The notes below the pieces were generated by a model. It saw nothing but the letters and a program-made list of their open reading frames with translations, did no database searches and was not told the origin of the DNA. Both the position numbers and the translations under genes were made by a program. 6,773 nucleotides of DNA from positions 1-6,773 of the forward strand of contig NYZA01000124.1 in NCBI GenBank assembly GCA_002686955.1, written 5' to 3'. The DNA comes from Gemmatimonadota bacterium (GTDB lineage: Bacteria > GCA-2686955). This document shows positions 1-6,566 of this stretch, in pieces (position 1 is the first letter of the stretch; every line of letters begins with the position of its first letter).

Positions 1-68
1 AAGGCAACCAGCCTTCCCGCTGGAGCTTGCGTTGTTCTTGCGGTCGATGCGGCGATTTCGCGTATCAC
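1..68 (-). CDS. Possible 5' end of a divergent gene (partial, unidentified)
   Basis: On the minus strand an open frame enters from the left edge. Its best start is a GTG at 68-66, because the sequence AAGGAGG (83-77) lies 8 bases upstream, a near-ideal Shine-Dalgarno at ideal spacing. Only 22 residues are visible, beginning MIREIAAS and rich in Ala and Thr, which is too little to name a family. The same frame stays open up to an ATG at 197, but that start would leave only 11 bases before the TPR gene start and has no good ribosome site. Third-position GC over the longer open stretch is lower (about 64% by eye) than in the clear genes here. The plus strand is also open at 1-156 (ending in TAG), so the coding strand is not certain. 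Confidence 0.3.
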   Translation of the reverse strand, partial: MIREIAASTARTTQAPAGRLVA

Positions 69-129
69 CTCCATCCCCTCCTTCCGGGATCGTCCGTCCC
101 CAAAAAGGGCCGCCGGAGCCTCGCGATGG

Positions 130-159
130 TTGTTAGGAACCGACGAATCCCCGTAGACT
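130..159 (+). promoter_or_regulatory. Possible sigma-70-type promoter for the TPR/Nudix pair
   Basis: TTGTTA (130-135) and TAGACT (154-159) are separated by 18 bases. Each matches four of six positions of the -35 and -10 consensus. The pair lies about 50 bases before the GTG start of the TPR gene, in the short gap between it and the possible divergent gene at the left edge. This is a motif match only. Confidence 0.25.
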
Positions 160-208
160 TGGGGTTTGCCCTCGCCCCTCAGATCCACCACGAACATCCG
201 AGAATCCC

Positions 209-2113
209 GTGACGCGCGCACTCTTTCTTCCCCTCTCCGTTTCCGGTGTCGCTCCCGGCGCCCAAGCTGGTCCCGACACCGCCATGCTGGCCCGCTGGTT
301 GCCGGAGCTCGTGTCCCGACTCTGCTCCGGTCCCTCCTTAGCGACGGCCTACGCCCGGTTGGCGGGGCAGACCAAGGAAGGGGCGCCGGTGCTGGTGGCG
401 TTCACCAAGCCGATGCCGGACGACCAGGCGCGGGCGCTCGGCAAGCAGCATGCCGCCCAGAAGGTGGTGATCGGCACTCTCGAAGACAACGAGAAGGTGG
501 TGGTGCGCATGCAGATTCTCGACGTGGAGTCGGGGTCGAGCCGCCTGCTGGAGGACATCACGACCGCCCGGGAGAACCTCGAGACGCTGCCCGGGACGAT
601 CACCGAGGGGCTGCTGGGTGCGCTGGAGATCGGCGATACGCCGCCCGCGCAAGAGGGGTTGCGCTTCCCGAACGCCGGCGCGCTGAGGGCCTTTTTTCAG
701 GTGCGGGATGTTGTCGCGCGGCTGGAGATCGGGGCGAGACCGCCGGCGGCGAAGCTCGAGGAGTCGCTGGAGCCTTTCTTCGATCTGTCGGCGGCGATGC
801 CCGGGTCGGATCATGCGCACGAGGGGTTGGTTGCGACGCTCGGGCGCTTTTTCGATCCGAGGAATCCGCAGTTGGTCGAGCCGGCGAAGCCGATTCTGGC
901 GAGGGCGCTCGAGGAGTTTCCGGAGTCGGCCAGGCTCTGGCATATCCGGGCGTCGATGCACGCGACTTTCTCGCAGCCACCGGCCTCCGACGAGGCGGAA
1001 GAGGCGCTGAAGAAGGCGATCGAGCTCGATATCGACTATCTGCCCGCTCGCTTCGCGCTGGCCGATCTTTACCGTTTTCTCGGCAGGCAGGAGGAGGAGG
1101 ACGGGCTCTATGCGGAGCTCGCCGACCACGAGCGGCATGGGGCGGCGGTTCGCGAGCGGCGCGGGACGGCGTTGGCCAATCGGGGCGAGCTGGACGAGGC
1201 GGAGGCGGAGTGGATCGGGGCGGTGGAGCTCGATCCGGGGTTCACGCCGGCGCTACGGAATCTGGCGACCTACTACAACGAGAAAGGGGATGCGGAGCGT
1301 TCGGGCAACTTCTTCGAGAAAGCGGTTGCACGACCGGAGAAGATGCCGAGCGTCCTCTACGAATACGCGGAGATGCTCGTGGGACGGGGTGAGTTTGCTC
1401 CGGCGATCCCCTATTTGCAGAGGCATTTGCGCTTCGCGCCGGGGCATGTGCCGAGCATGGTGGCCCTGGGGAACGCGCACCGGGGGATGGGCGATGCGGC
1501 GGCGGCTCGGGGGGCATACAAGAAGGCGTCGGACGTCGATCCGAGGGGGCCGGCGGGGGCGGATGCGCGGCTGGCGCTTTTCGGGCTCGATGATCCGGAT
1601 GAGGCGTCGCGGATGGACGAGCTGACCCACAAGGTCTGGGAGTCGACGGACGAGGATGGCTTGGGGGCGATCCGCTCGTTCCTGGAGGGGCATGAGGATC
1701 TCGCGCTCTGGCAGCCCTGGTATGCGCTGGGGATCGGGCACCGCAATTTGGCGCAGTGGGATGAGGCGCAGACGGCTCTGTCGAAGGCGAACGAGCTTTG
1801 TCCGGGGCAGCCGGATGTGCAGACGGCGCTGGGCACTTGCCATCTGCATTTCTCGATGGCGCCCACGGGCCAGATGGATGGGGATCGGCTGAACCAGGCG
1901 ATGCAGCTGATCGGTCCCGCGACGCGGGCGCGTCCGAACGATGTTTCGATTCTGTCGGCCTTCGGGCTGGTCTATCACCTGGCCGGTCAGTTCGCCGAGG
2001 CGGAGCGTGCGTATCGGCGGGCGTTGGAGATCGCCCCGGAGGATCCGACGGTTACGCAGTATATGCAGAGTCTGGAGCAGTGGAAGGCCGGGAATCGGGC
2101 GCCCGTGATTTGA
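209..2113 (+). CDS. TPR-repeat protein with TolB-like N-terminal domain
   Basis: This 634-residue protein has two visible parts. Residues about 4-140 begin with a beta strand (LFLPLSVSG), then a helix (MLARWLPELVSRL), and later a strand pair of the kind VVIGTLEDNEKVVVRMQILDVESG. That pattern is typical of the TolB-N/FlgO-like domain found at the front of TPR signalling proteins. Residues about 222-611 carry seven or eight tetratricopeptide-like helix pairs, for example 312-345, 347-376, 381-413, 415-445, 505-534 and 580-611; the last (AERAYRRALEIAPEDP) is a textbook TPR. TPRs mediate protein-protein contacts, so a scaffold or sensing role is inferred. No catalytic domain, signal peptide or membrane helix is seen. 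The GTG at 209 is the only start after an in-frame stop near 134, and it places the first strand of the domain at residue 4. Its ribosome site is weak (GAGAA at about 200-204). It is probably co-transcribed with the Nudix gene 11 bases downstream. Confidence 0.88.
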   Translation: MTRALFLPLSVSGVAPGAQAGPDTAMLARWLPELVSRLCSGPSLATAYARLAGQTKEGAPVLVAFTKPMPDDQARALGKQHAAQKVVIGTLEDNEKVVVRMQILDVESGSSRLLEDITTARENLETLPGTITEGLLGALEIGDTPPAQEGLRFPNAGALRAFFQVRDVVARLEIGARPPAAKLEESLEPFFDLSAAMPGSDHAHEGLVATLGRFFDPRNPQLVEPAKPILARALEEFPESARLWHIRASMHATFSQPPASDEAEEALKKAIELDIDYLPARFALADLYRFLGRQEEEDGLYAELADHERHGAAVRERRGTALANRGELDEAEAEWIGAVELDPGFTPALRNLATYYNEKGDAERSGNFFEKAVARPEKMPSVLYEYAEMLVGRGEFAPAIPYLQRHLRFAPGHVPSMVALGNAHRGMGDAAAARGAYKKASDVDPRGPAGADARLALFGLDDPDEASRMDELTHKVWESTDEDGLGAIRSFLEGHEDLALWQPWYALGIGHRNLAQWDEAQTALSKANELCPGQPDVQTALGTCHLHFSMAPTGQMDGDRLNQAMQLIGPATRARPNDVSILSAFGLVYHLAGQFAEAERAYRRALEIAPEDPTVTQYMQSLEQWKAGNRAPVI

Positions 2114-2116
2114 GGG
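2112..2116 (+). promoter_or_regulatory. Ribosome binding site deciding the Nudix TTG start
   Basis: GAGGG overlaps the TPR stop codon and lies 8 bases before the TTG at 2125. An alternative in-frame TTG at 2110, overlapping the TPR stop, has no comparable site upstream. The position suggests that ribosomes finishing the TPR gene re-initiate on the Nudix gene. Confidence 0.5.
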
Positions 2117-2124
2117 CTGGCGCG

Positions 2125-2979
2125 TTGCCCCGGCTAGCCGCCGTCCCGCTTTCGGCGACGGTGATCCTGCTGCGCGATCGGCCGGGGGGCGGCTTCGAGC
2201 TCTTCATGGTGCGGCGCGCCTTCGACGCCAGCTTCATGCCGGGGGCCTTTGTTTTCCCTGGGGGACGGGTCGATCGGGACGATGGGGAGGTCGGGGCTAT
2301 TTGCGCGCCGATCGATGTGGAGAGGTTGGATGGACGGTTGGGGATGGGGGAGGACTCGATCCGTTCTCTGCTGGTGGCGGGGGTGCGGGAGTGCTTCGAA
2401 GAGGCGGGGGTGCTGCTCGCGGACGGTGGCGCGTTGCGTGGCGAAGGGGCGAGCGGGCTCTGGTTGGAAGAGCGGAGGGCGGTTCACGCGGGGGAGCGGG
2501 CGCTGGTCGACCTGGCGCGGGAGCACGGGCTGCGTCTGGCGATCGACCGGCTCGAGCCTTTCGCGCATTGGATCACGCCGGCTCAGCGCTCGAAGCGTTT
2601 CGATGCATACTTCCTCGTTGCTCGGCATCCCGACGGGCAGAGTGCGTGCCACGATCGCAGCGAGACGATCGATTCGCTCTGGACGACGCCTGGCGAGGCG
2701 CTGGAGCGACACGGCCGGCGCGATTTTCCTCTCGCTCCACCCACTTTTCGGACGCTCGAGGAGCTGGCGGGCTACGCCGACGCGGCGGCGGTGCTCGATG
2801 CGGCTCCCGGCCGCGCGCTACCGGCGATGGAGCCGCGAATGCGGGTCATCGGGGGCGAGCTGACGATGCTGCTGCCGGGGGATCCGCTCTACCCGCCGGA
2901 GGTGGATGAGGGAGTCGGAGAGGGGGAGCCGACGCGGATCGTTTCGCGGGGCGGGTGTTGGGTTTCGGAGCGGGGGTGA
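2125..2979 (+). CDS. Nudix hydrolase, NUDT19-like with a split Nudix box
   Basis: This 284-residue protein hydrolyses nucleoside-diphosphate-linked substrates if typical of its fold. The N-terminal strand (SATVILLRD, 10-18) leads to a VRRA..ASFMPGAFVFPGG stretch (29-47). The catalytic REcFEEAGV core of the Nudix box lies at 88-96, with E92 and E93 as the expected metal ligands. About 40 residues separate FPGG from this core. In the canonical box (GX5EX7REUXEEXGU) they would be close together, so the spacing marks the NUDT19/RP2-like subgroup. Other subgroup-like features are HWITP (148-152), RFDAYFLVA (158-166), PPTFRTLEEL (205-214) and a C-terminal LLPGDPLYP (249-257). Known NUDT19-type enzymes include coenzyme A diphosphatases, but the substrate here cannot be read from sequence. 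It is cytoplasmic, with no signal peptide. The TTG at 2125 was chosen because of the GAGGG ribosome site. It is likely translated with the TPR gene just upstream and converges with the minus-strand gene ending at 3008. Confidence 0.9.
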   Translation: MPRLAAVPLSATVILLRDRPGGGFELFMVRRAFDASFMPGAFVFPGGRVDRDDGEVGAICAPIDVERLDGRLGMGEDSIRSLLVAGVRECFEEAGVLLADGGALRGEGASGLWLEERRAVHAGERALVDLAREHGLRLAIDRLEPFAHWITPAQRSKRFDAYFLVARHPDGQSACHDRSETIDSLWTTPGEALERHGRRDFPLAPPTFRTLEELAGYADAAAVLDAAPGRALPAMEPRMRVIGGELTMLLPGDPLYPPEVDEGVGEGEPTRIVSRGGCWVSERG

Positions 2980-3007
2980 GTGAAGGGTCAGCGGCGGTCT
3001 CTCGGCG

Positions 3008-4093
3008 TCAGCCCCCTCCCCCCATCCAGACTGTTTTCTCCCCCCACGGCCCTCCGAGCAGGCGACCGACCGCGAATCCACCGCTTCCGCTTCCCAGCAT
3101 CTCGATCTTGGACGCGGCCGAGATCCGCGCGATCTCCGCGGCCGGGCGGCGTCCCAGCGCGACCAGGGTTTTGGGGCGGGCGCGCTCGACGATCGAGGCG
3201 ATCAGGCGGTCGGTCGCCGGTCCCCAAGCGTCGGACTCGACAACGAGACCAAGGCGATCGCCGCTGTGAACGACCGGCGCTAGCTCGCCCACACCCAGCC
3301 ACCGGAGCTCCCTCAGCGGCCGCGGCACCGCGTCACCGGCCCCCTCCCGCAGCACCAGCACCGGCCCCTCGGGCAGCTCGCGGGCCGAGGGCCGGAGCGC
3401 GCCGCCGAGGGTCTCCGCGAGCGCCCAGCCCAAGGCCCGCGTGCCGGCGAAAACCCGAGGCGTGCCGTGGGCGCGCGGCCTCAGCGCGGCCTCGACCACG
3501 CGCAGCAGATCGCCCATCGCTTCGGCATCGCAGATCGGCAGCCGCGTGCGCCGGCTCCAGGCCCGCCCCAGACGCCGCGCCAGGCCCGGGCCGCGAACGG
3601 TCGCCAGCCGCACGATCTCGGGGTGGAGCCAGGTGCCGCCGGTGGCCCCCTGAACCTGCCGCACCAACGAGGAATGGCGCATGCCGCCCGGCAGATGGTC
3701 CCCGCGGCGCATCTGAACCGCGTTTTCGGTCGTGTAGCCCCGGGCGGGAAGGGCGGGCGCGATCAACCCGCAACGCGCGCCGACGCCCAAGATCGCGCCG
3801 AGCGTCGCCGCCGCCGGGAAATGGACCAGATCGGGATCGGTCCCCACAATCAAGACCTCGGCCCCCGCCGCGACATAAGCCCTCGCCCGCACCCCGAAGA
3901 GCCTCAGAATCTCCTCCTCATCGAGCCCGGCGGGCTCGATCAGCTCCACGTCGGTCTCCGCGGCGCCCCGGGCAGCGGTAAGCGCCACGCTCAGAGTCCA
4001 CCCCCGATCCACGAAAGGCGCGGCGACCGCGGCGGCCTCCGGCAGATCGGACGCGAGGATGCCGATCTTCGGCTTGTTCGATCTCGGATGCAC
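3008..4093 (-). CDS. Diverged four-carbon acid sugar kinase (DUF1537)-like protein
   Basis: This 361-residue protein looks like a distant member of the DUF1537/four-carbon acid sugar kinase fold (OtnK-type enzymes, which use ATP to phosphorylate tetronate-like sugars). Matching landmarks, in family order, are IGILASDLPEAAAVA (10-24), GLIAPALPARGYTTENAVQM (109-128), LPICDAEAMGDLL (185-197), VFAGTRALGWALAETLG (214-230) and a glycine-rich tail. Length fits, if slightly short. Several hallmark residues are altered: the usual ADDLTGA reads ASDLPEA, the usual DSTLRG region reads TDPDLVHF (85-92), the usual PAFPxxGR reads PALPARGY, the nucleotide-site GG(D/E)T region reads LGRRPAAE (313-320), and the terminal KSGxFG region reads TVWMGGGG. 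It may therefore be a non-kinase relative. The GTG at 4093 is preferred over the GTG at 4099 because TAGGAT (4105-4100) puts AGGA 7 bases before 4093. It diverges from aroC across about 90 bases with no clear promoter. The gene call is stronger than the family assignment. Confidence 0.7.
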   Translation of the reverse strand: MHPRSNKPKIGILASDLPEAAAVAAPFVDRGWTLSVALTAARGAAETDVELIEPAGLDEEEILRLFGVRARAYVAAGAEVLIVGTDPDLVHFPAAATLGAILGVGARCGLIAPALPARGYTTENAVQMRRGDHLPGGMRHSSLVRQVQGATGGTWLHPEIVRLATVRGPGLARRLGRAWSRRTRLPICDAEAMGDLLRVVEAALRPRAHGTPRVFAGTRALGWALAETLGGALRPSARELPEGPVLVLREGAGDAVPRPLRELRWLGVGELAPVVHSGDRLGLVVESDAWGPATDRLIASIVERARPKTLVALGRRPAAEIARISAASKIEMLGSGSGGFAVGRLLGGPWGEKTVWMGGGG

Positions 4094-4100
4094 CCGCACA

Positions 4101-4104
4101 TCCT
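4101..4104 (-). promoter_or_regulatory. Ribosome binding site choosing the 4093 start
   Basis: Read on the minus strand, AGGA at 4104-4101 is followed by 7 bases and then GTG at 4093. The alternative GTG at 4099 would leave only one base between site and start, so the downstream start is favoured. Confidence 0.4.
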
Positions 4105-4186
4105 ACCCGCCATCCGCCCCGGTGCCGGCCCGCGTTTGTCGCGAACTCACCGCGCCACGGCGGGAGATTGTAGGTAAGCTCGCCGC

Positions 4187-5272
4187 ATGAGCTCCCCCTT
4201 CGGCCGCCTCTTCCGCATCACCACCTGGGGCGAATCCCACGGGGGCGGGATCGGTGTAGTCGTCGACGGTTGCCCCCCGGGAATCGTTCTCGACCTCGAC
4301 GCGATTCAGGCCGAGCTCGATCGCCGGCGCCCCGGCCGGAGCAAGCTCGCCTCGGCCCGGCAGGAGGCCGACCGGCTCACCATCCTCTCCGGGCTCCACG
4401 AAGGCCGCACCCTCGGATCGCCGATCGCCATCTCGGTCGCCAACACCGACGCCCGCCCCGGCGCCTACGAGCATCTGCGCGACCTCTACCGCCCCTCCCA
4501 CGGCGACTACAGCCACGAAGCGAAGTACGGCCTGCGCGACTGGCGGGGTGGTGGACGCGCCAGCGCCCGCGAGACCGTCGGCCGCGTCGCCGCGGGCGCC
4601 ATCGCCCGCCAGCTCCTCACCGAGCGATGCGGCGTCGAGATCGTCGCCCGGGGCGAGCAGCTCGCCGGCATCGACGCATCGCTCCCCGATCCCGCGAGCA
4701 TCGACCGCGCCACCGTCGAGTCGACCCCCGTGCGCTGCCCCGATCCCGCCGCCGCCGCCCGAATGATCGAGCGGATCGAGGCCGCCCGCGCCGAAGGGAA
4801 CTCCCTCGGTGGAATCATCGCCACCCGCGCCGGCGGCCTCCCCGCCGGCTGGGGTGACCCGGTCTTCGATAAGCTCGACGCCCTGCTCGCCCACGCCATG
4901 CTCTCCATCCCGGCCTGCAAAGGGTTCGACCTCGGCTCCGGATTCGCCGGAACCCGAATGACCGGCGCCGACCACAACGACGCATTCGTCATGGAGGGCG
5001 ACCGCGTGCGCACCCGCACCAACCGCTCCGGCGGCGTCCAGGCCGGAATCTCGAACGGCGAACCCCTCCTCTTCCGCTCCGCCTTCAAGCCCACGCCGAC
5101 CATCCGCAAGGAGCAGGACACCGTGGACCGGCGGGGCAACGCCGTCAAGCTCAGCGCGCATGGCCGCCACGATCCCTGCGTGCTCCCCCGCGCCGTCCCG
5201 ATAGTCGAGGCGATGACCGCCCTGGTCCTCGCGGACTGCTACCTGCGACAGCTGGCGGTGGACCGGCGTTAG
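4187..5272 (+). CDS. aroC: Chorismate synthase
   Basis: This 361-residue protein converts 5-enolpyruvylshikimate-3-phosphate to chorismate with reduced FMN, the last common step before aromatic amino acids, folate and quinones. All family signatures are present: [18 protein letters not shown] near the N-terminus (15-32, with the conserved His at 18), [14 protein letters not shown] (102-115, His105 expected to be catalytic), [20 protein letters not shown] (121-140), GADHNDAF (260-267), [14 protein letters not shown] (280-293), FKPTPTI (300-306) and [19 protein letters not shown] (325-343). Length matches the usual 350-390. The protein is cytoplasmic and normally a tetramer. The ATG at 4187 places the first motif at the standard distance; an AGG lies at 4172-4174 and a GGAG further up at 4163-4166. 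It is divergent from the sugar-kinase-like gene, and its TAG stop overlaps the stop of the convergent gene at 5269. No other shikimate genes are in view. The coding strand prefers C over G at third positions, opposite to the TPR and Nudix genes. Confidence 0.98.
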   Translation: MSSPFGRLFRITTWGESHGGGIGVVVDGCPPGIVLDLDAIQAELDRRRPGRSKLASARQEADRLTILSGLHEGRTLGSPIAISVANTDARPGAYEHLRDLYRPSHGDYSHEAKYGLRDWRGGGRASARETVGRVAAGAIARQLLTERCGVEIVARGEQLAGIDASLPDPASIDRATVESTPVRCPDPAAAARMIERIEAARAEGNSLGGIIATRAGGLPAGWGDPVFDKLDALLAHAMLSIPACKGFDLGSGFAGTRMTGADHNDAFVMEGDRVRTRTNRSGGVQAGISNGEPLLFRSAFKPTPTIRKEQDTVDRRGNAVKLSAHGRHDPCVLPRAVPIVEAMTALVLADCYLRQLAVDRR

Positions 5273-6090
5273 AAAAGCTCTTCGTCCGCCACCGCGGTCG
5301 AAATCTCGCCGACGATCCGCGAAAGCTCATCGAGCCCGTCGAGAAGAACCGTGCCCGGATAGAGCAGATTGCGCGCATCGACGTCGTAGATCCGCTCCTC
5401 GCGCACCGCCCGCAGATCGTCCCAGCCGGGCCGATCGAACACCTTCTCCCAATCGTGGTCGCCATCGGCCGCGATCCACGAGAGGATGATCGCGTCGGGA
5501 TCGCGGCGCTGCAGGTCGGCGATGTCGACGATTCGGCTGGCGTCGGAGTCCCCCCGCTGCTCGGCGAAAGGATCCATCCCCCCGACGAACTCGCACATCT
5601 GGCGCACCCACTCCGGCGCGAAGGCCACCGGCTTGAGCTGCGTCTCGACATAGAGTGAAGGACGGGCCGGCAGCTCACGCGCCTTGCGCTGACAGCGCCT
5701 CACATCGGTCTGAAAACGCTTGACCAGCTCTTCGGCCGTCTCTTTCGCGTCGAGAAGCCAGCCGAGCATGCTGATATTGCGCAGAATATCGTCCCACGTC
5801 ACCGGATTCAGCGAAACGACATTGAAATGGCGCGAGACGAGCTCGCACATCATCTGCTGCGAACAATGGGCAGCGGTCAGCACCAGATCGGGCCGAATCT
5901 TCTCCATCATCTCGTAGCGCGGGTAGTTCAGCCCCCCCATGGAGGGCAGCTCGAGATCGACAACACGATCGCCGATCTCGGGGATCTTGCGGCAGTACGC
6001 GGTGACGCCGCAGAGCCATTGCTCGCGCCCGAGGGAGAAGACAAGATCGGTGCAGCTGGGCTCCAGCGAGATGATGCGAGGTGTGGCCAT
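5269..6090 (-). CDS. BtuF-like cobalamin/metal-chelate-binding protein, no signal peptide
   Basis: This 273-residue protein has the fold of helical-backbone periplasmic binding proteins such as BtuF, which bind vitamin B12 or iron chelates. Landmarks are [18 protein letters not shown] (4-21; family form RIVSLxPSxTEixfaLG), LCGVTAYC (26-33), [20 protein letters not shown] (50-69), [20 protein letters not shown] (91-110), a long linking helix (about 115-140), [15 protein letters not shown] (157-171) and [13 protein letters not shown] (193-205). There is no signal sequence or lipobox, so it is probably cytoplasmic; the upstream extension of the frame to 6414 does not supply one either. Similar leaderless proteins are annotated as cobalamin-binding proteins in other bacteria. 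No permease or ATPase gene is adjacent, so transport is not supported here. The ATG at 6090 begins exactly at the first strand and has GGAG (6104-6101) 10 bases upstream. Its stop overlaps that of aroC in the four bases TTAG. Ligand identity is inferred from family only. Confidence 0.85.
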   Translation of the reverse strand: MATPRIISLEPSCTDLVFSLGREQWLCGVTAYCRKIPEIGDRVVDLELPSMGGLNYPRYEMMEKIRPDLVLTAAHCSQQMMCELVSRHFNVVSLNPVTWDDILRNISMLGWLLDAKETAEELVKRFQTDVRRCQRKARELPARPSLYVETQLKPVAFAPEWVRQMCEFVGGMDPFAEQRGDSDASRIVDIADLQRRDPDAIILSWIAADGDHDWEKVFDRPGWDDLRAVREERIYDVDARNLLYPGTVLLDGLDELSRIVGEISTAVADEELF

Positions 6091-6164
6091 GCGCGCGGGT
6101 CTCCAACGGCAGCCGACGCCGGTTGCGTCGAGGCGCCCTTCGGAAGCCGTCGATTCGCCCGATC

Positions 6165-6190
6165 CCGGCTCCCGCGGCGGGGGGAGCCGG
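6165..6190 (-). other. GC-rich hairpin in the 5' leader of the BtuF-like gene
   Basis: CCGGCTCCC (6165-6173) and GGGAGCCGG (6182-6190) form a perfect 9-bp stem with an 8-base loop. On the minus strand it lies about 75 bases before the ATG at 6090 and just downstream of the possible promoter, so it would be in the mRNA leader. No T-run follows on either strand, so it is not an intrinsic terminator. A role in mRNA stability or translation is only a guess. Confidence 0.4.
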
Positions 6191-6203
6191 CTATCGGCTA
6201 AAC

Positions 6204-6237
6204 GATATAGGGTCGTCGATCCGCGCTTCTTTGTCAA
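6204..6237 (-). promoter_or_regulatory. Possible promoter for the BtuF-like gene (atypical spacing)
   Basis: Read on the minus strand, a perfect TTGACA (6237-6232) is followed after 22 bases by TATATC (6209-6204). Both elements stand out in otherwise GC-rich DNA, but 22 bases is longer than the usual 16-18, so at most one of the two boxes may be genuine. An A-rich tract (6289-6274 on this strand) lies further upstream. Confidence 0.2.
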
Positions 6238-6384
6238 ACAAATGGTCCCTGCCCCGGTGGAATGCGCTTCCCGTTTTCTGTTTTTTGTTCGGGGGGACGG
6301 ATGGGAGGTCGAGTTCCGTTCCCGACCACCAGGCAACCCCTCAACGGCTCCGCATCCTCGAAGCTCCGATCCAGGGTGGCTGCG

Positions 6385-6420
6385 CTCAGGGTCCGCGTAA
6401 GAATAGCTTGTCATTTTGGC
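6385..6420 (+). repeat. Left terminal inverted repeat with flanking CTCAG
   Basis: The arm 6388-6416 matches the reverse complement of 6540-6568 at 28 of 29 positions (T6398 against G6558). After one extra T (6417), GGC at 6418-6420 also matches. CTCAG at 6385-6389 recurs in the same orientation at 6567-6571. Confidence 0.9.
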
Positions 6421-6566
6421 GCCCAGATGTGCTGCTGATCTGGTCGATCGCCGATCTTCGAAACCGCAGGAACAGCAAAGCTATTTCGAGGATTTCGGAG
6501 GTCGGCGATCGGCCGGAGACGTGGTGCGGATGGGATGCCAAATGACAAGCTATTCTTGCGCGGACC
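6390..6566. mobile_element. MITE-like or structured-RNA element with nested inverted repeats
   Basis: A 177-bp unit is bounded by inverted arms beginning GGTCCGCG and flanked by direct CTCAG copies (6385-6389 and 6567-6571), as expected for a 5-bp target duplication. Because CTCAG is itself nearly palindromic, the boundary could instead be GGGTCC with a TCA duplication. It encodes no transposase and no convincing protein, so a non-autonomous transposable element is the simplest reading. A second, inner inverted repeat (6439-6463 with 6493-6517) makes most of the unit foldable into one long hairpin. Each arm also carries an outward-facing ATG giving MTSYSxADP, which creates spurious ORF starts at 6414 (minus) and 6542 (plus). 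The family is not recognised, and structural RNA is the main alternative. Confidence 0.55.
6439..6517 (+). repeat. Inner inverted repeat / long stem inside the element
   Basis: Bases 6439-6463 pair with 6493-6517 over 25 positions. Of these, 21 are Watson-Crick and four (T6441-G6515, T6444-G6512, T6455-G6501, T6458-G6498) become U-G wobbles in a plus-strand transcript. The loop is 29 bases (6464-6492). On the minus strand the same positions would be C-A mismatches, so plus-strand RNA is the better-folding form. Confidence 0.7.

Larger units (their letters stand above)
6091..6384. other. Intergenic leader region upstream of the BtuF-like gene
   Basis: No convincing gene on either strand. The minus-strand frame of the BtuF-like gene stays open through here up to an ATG at 6414, but the residues (runs of Arg, Ser, Pro and Gly) look non-coding. 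The part at 6201-6290 is markedly AT-richer than the surroundings, including a T-rich tract at 6274-6289, which fits a promoter region. A GC-rich hairpin sits at 6165-6190. I did not find a cobalamin riboswitch B12 box. Confidence 0.6.

Noticed and set aside
149-167. CCCC/GGGG mini-hairpin followed by TTT before the TPR gene
   Set aside because: Only four base pairs and three T; too weak to call a terminator.
166-1392. 408-codon plus-strand open frame overlapping the TPR gene
   Set aside because: Out-of-frame shadow dominated by Arg, Gly and Ala; the 209-2113 frame shows real domain structure.
2972-3016. Stem formed by GGGGGTGA (2972-2979) and TCAGCCCCC (3008-3016) at the convergent gene ends
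   Set aside because: It has a bulge, a 28-base loop and no T-run on either side, so it does not qualify as an intrinsic terminator.
2980-4177. Long plus-strand frames opposite the sugar-kinase-like gene
   Set aside because: Arg/Pro/Ala-rich shadow translations without recognisable motifs; the minus-strand frame aligns to a protein family.
4103-5170. 355-codon minus-strand open frame opposite aroC
   Set aside because: It is the antisense shadow of a complete, highly conserved gene in GC-rich DNA; its translation is low-complexity Gly/Ala/Asp/Glu with no family motif.
6259-6289. GGAA/TTCC hairpin followed by a T-rich tract on the plus strand
   Set aside because: A four-pair AT/GC-mixed stem is too weak, and there is no plus-strand gene for it to terminate.
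6091-6384. Cobalamin riboswitch upstream of the BtuF-like gene
   Set aside because: No convincing B12 box or the expected multi-helix arrangement; only a single simple hairpin is seen.
6091-6414. Extended N-terminus of the BtuF-like gene starting at the ATG at 6414
   Set aside because: The start falls within the inverted-repeat arm, the extra 108 residues look non-coding, and ATG 6090 has a ribosome site and begins at the first family strand.
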